Shown here in pieces: positions 5,658 to 6,068 of a stretch of 6,068 nt of DNA. The position numbers were made by a program, and so were the translations under genes. The DNA comes from JAXGVG01 sp040773965 (GTDB lineage Bacteria; Pseudomonadota; Alphaproteobacteria; UBA9219). The notes below the pieces were generated by a model that saw only the letters and a program-made list of their open reading frames with translations, did no database searches and had not been told where the DNA came from. Every line of letters starts with the position of its first letter. Position 1 is the stretch's first letter. Location of the stretch: assembly GCA_040773965.1 (NCBI GenBank), contig JAXGVG010000114.1, forward strand, positions 1-6,068. The letters are read 5' to 3'.

Positions 5658-6068
5658 ATGCCCGAATCCCGAACCCCGAGCCCCGAACCCCACTACACCG
5701 GCCACCGCCAGCGCCTGCGCGAGCGATTGTTCCATGCGGGGCCGGAAGCGATGCAGGATTACGAGCTTTTGGAAATTCTCTTGTTCACGGCGATTCCCCG
5801 GCGCGACGTCAAGCCGCTGGCCAAGTCGATGCTCAATGAGTTCAAGGATTTGTGGAGCCTTTTGAACGCGAAGCCGGAACGTCTGAAAAGCTTTGGCTTG
5901 AGCGAAGCGGCAGCTTCTCTCTTGCTCACTACCGGCGCGATTGCGCTTCGCGCGCATAAAAAGAAGATTATCGACTGTCCCCTTCTCGGCACCTGGCAAG
6001 CCATCGTCGATTATTGCCGCGCGGCCATGGGACACGAAGCGAAGGAACAGTTCCGCTTGCTCTTCCTG
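5658..6068 (+). CDS. radC: RadC family protein (UPF0758), 3' truncated by window edge
   Basis: The first 137 residues are present and the frame is open to the last base. GHRQRLRERL at 15-24, DYELLEILLFTAIPRRDVKPLAK at 34-56 (read as two parts: DYELLEILLF and PRRDVKPLAK) and a helix-hairpin-helix-like stretch to about 100 match the RadC N-terminal domain. FRLLFL at 132-137 opens the JAB/MPN metalloprotease-like domain, whose HxH...D site lies beyond the window. The molecular role of RadC is unsettled; the original DNA-repair assignment in E. coli was later questioned. A stop at 5643-5645 closes the frame upstream, and the ATG at 5658 is the only ordinary start before the conserved region. It has no Shine-Dalgarno sequence. 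Residues 2-11 (PESRTPSPEP) are encoded by the heptamer repeat. A weak promoter-like pair (TTGTGC 5597, TATGAA 5620) is not convincing. Confidence 0.93.
   Translation, partial: MPESRTPSPEPHYTGHRQRLRERLFHAGPEAMQDYELLEILLFTAIPRRDVKPLAKSMLNEFKDLWSLLNAKPERLKSFGLSEAAASLLLTTGAIALRAHKKKIIDCPLLGTWQAIVDYCRAAMGHEAKEQFRLLFL
5661..5691 (-). other. G-quadruplex motif opposite the radC start
   Basis: On the minus strand five G-tracts of 3-4 bases (complements of 5661-5663, 5668-5670, 5674-5677, 5681-5684 and 5688-5691) are separated by loops of 3-4 bases. This meets the usual G3+N1-7 quadruplex rule on the template strand just inside radC. Folding in the cell is unproven. Confidence 0.5.

Larger units (their letters stand above)
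5564..5691. repeat. heptamer-repeat region between map and radC
   Basis: It begins at the G of the map TAG stop with GGGATC, GGGATTC and AGCATTC in the plus orientation (5564-5583). It then switches to the complementary sense: TGAATGC at 5613, 5622 and 5629, CCCTGAA at 5640, then four exact-length units at 5661-5688 (CCCGAAT, CCCGAAC, then CCCGAGC and CCCGAAC). The reverse complement of these is the same GGGATTC/GGGGTTC family as the array before map. The whole map-radC gap consists of this material, and it runs into the radC coding sequence. Confidence 0.65.

Noticed and set aside
5564..5691. Repeat region considered as a CRISPR array
   Set aside because: Units are 7 bases, degenerate and contiguous with no spacers, and no cas gene is present.

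Overview
The window looks like a piece of an alphaproteobacterial chromosome. The proteins UppP, FabI, AroC, MetAP and RadC read as alphaproteobacterial types (for example FabI with a GLANDRSLAWGIA nucleotide motif and an HGIAFSDK loop). From general knowledge, fabI next to aroC and map next to radC are both familiar alphaproteobacterial neighbourhoods. Codon third positions are GC-rich. No rRNA, tRNA, CRISPR array, transposase or phage gene is visible. The exact genus cannot be read from the sequence.

Layout. The left edge (1-74) is unassigned. uppP (undecaprenyl-diphosphate phosphatase) runs leftward and ends at a clean intrinsic terminator. Next comes a 329-base divergent intergenic region. 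It holds a GTCATTCCCGC palindrome, a second palindrome, a GNRA-capped hairpin with a T-tract, and a sigma70-like promoter for fabI. fabI and aroC are 9 bases apart and probably cotranscribed; they supply fatty-acid elongation and chorismate. Two unrecognised genes follow, at 3294-3905 and 3993-4685. They are clearly divergent tandem paralogues of one another. Then come map (methionine aminopeptidase) and the 5' part of radC, which runs off the right edge.

The essential genes are ordinary housekeeping genes. The parts worth a second look are: (1) the paralogous pair, which shares three collinear conserved blocks and belongs to no family I recognise; (2) a dnaX-like constellation inside the second paralogue, with an A_AAA_AAG slippery heptamer, a stem-loop 8 bases downstream and an open -1 frame; (3) degenerate 7-base repeats of the GGGATTC type on both sides of map, in opposite orientations, which overlap the map promoter on one side and encode the start codon and first residues of RadC on the other; (4) a map promoter so close to the ATG that the mRNA should be leaderless or nearly so.
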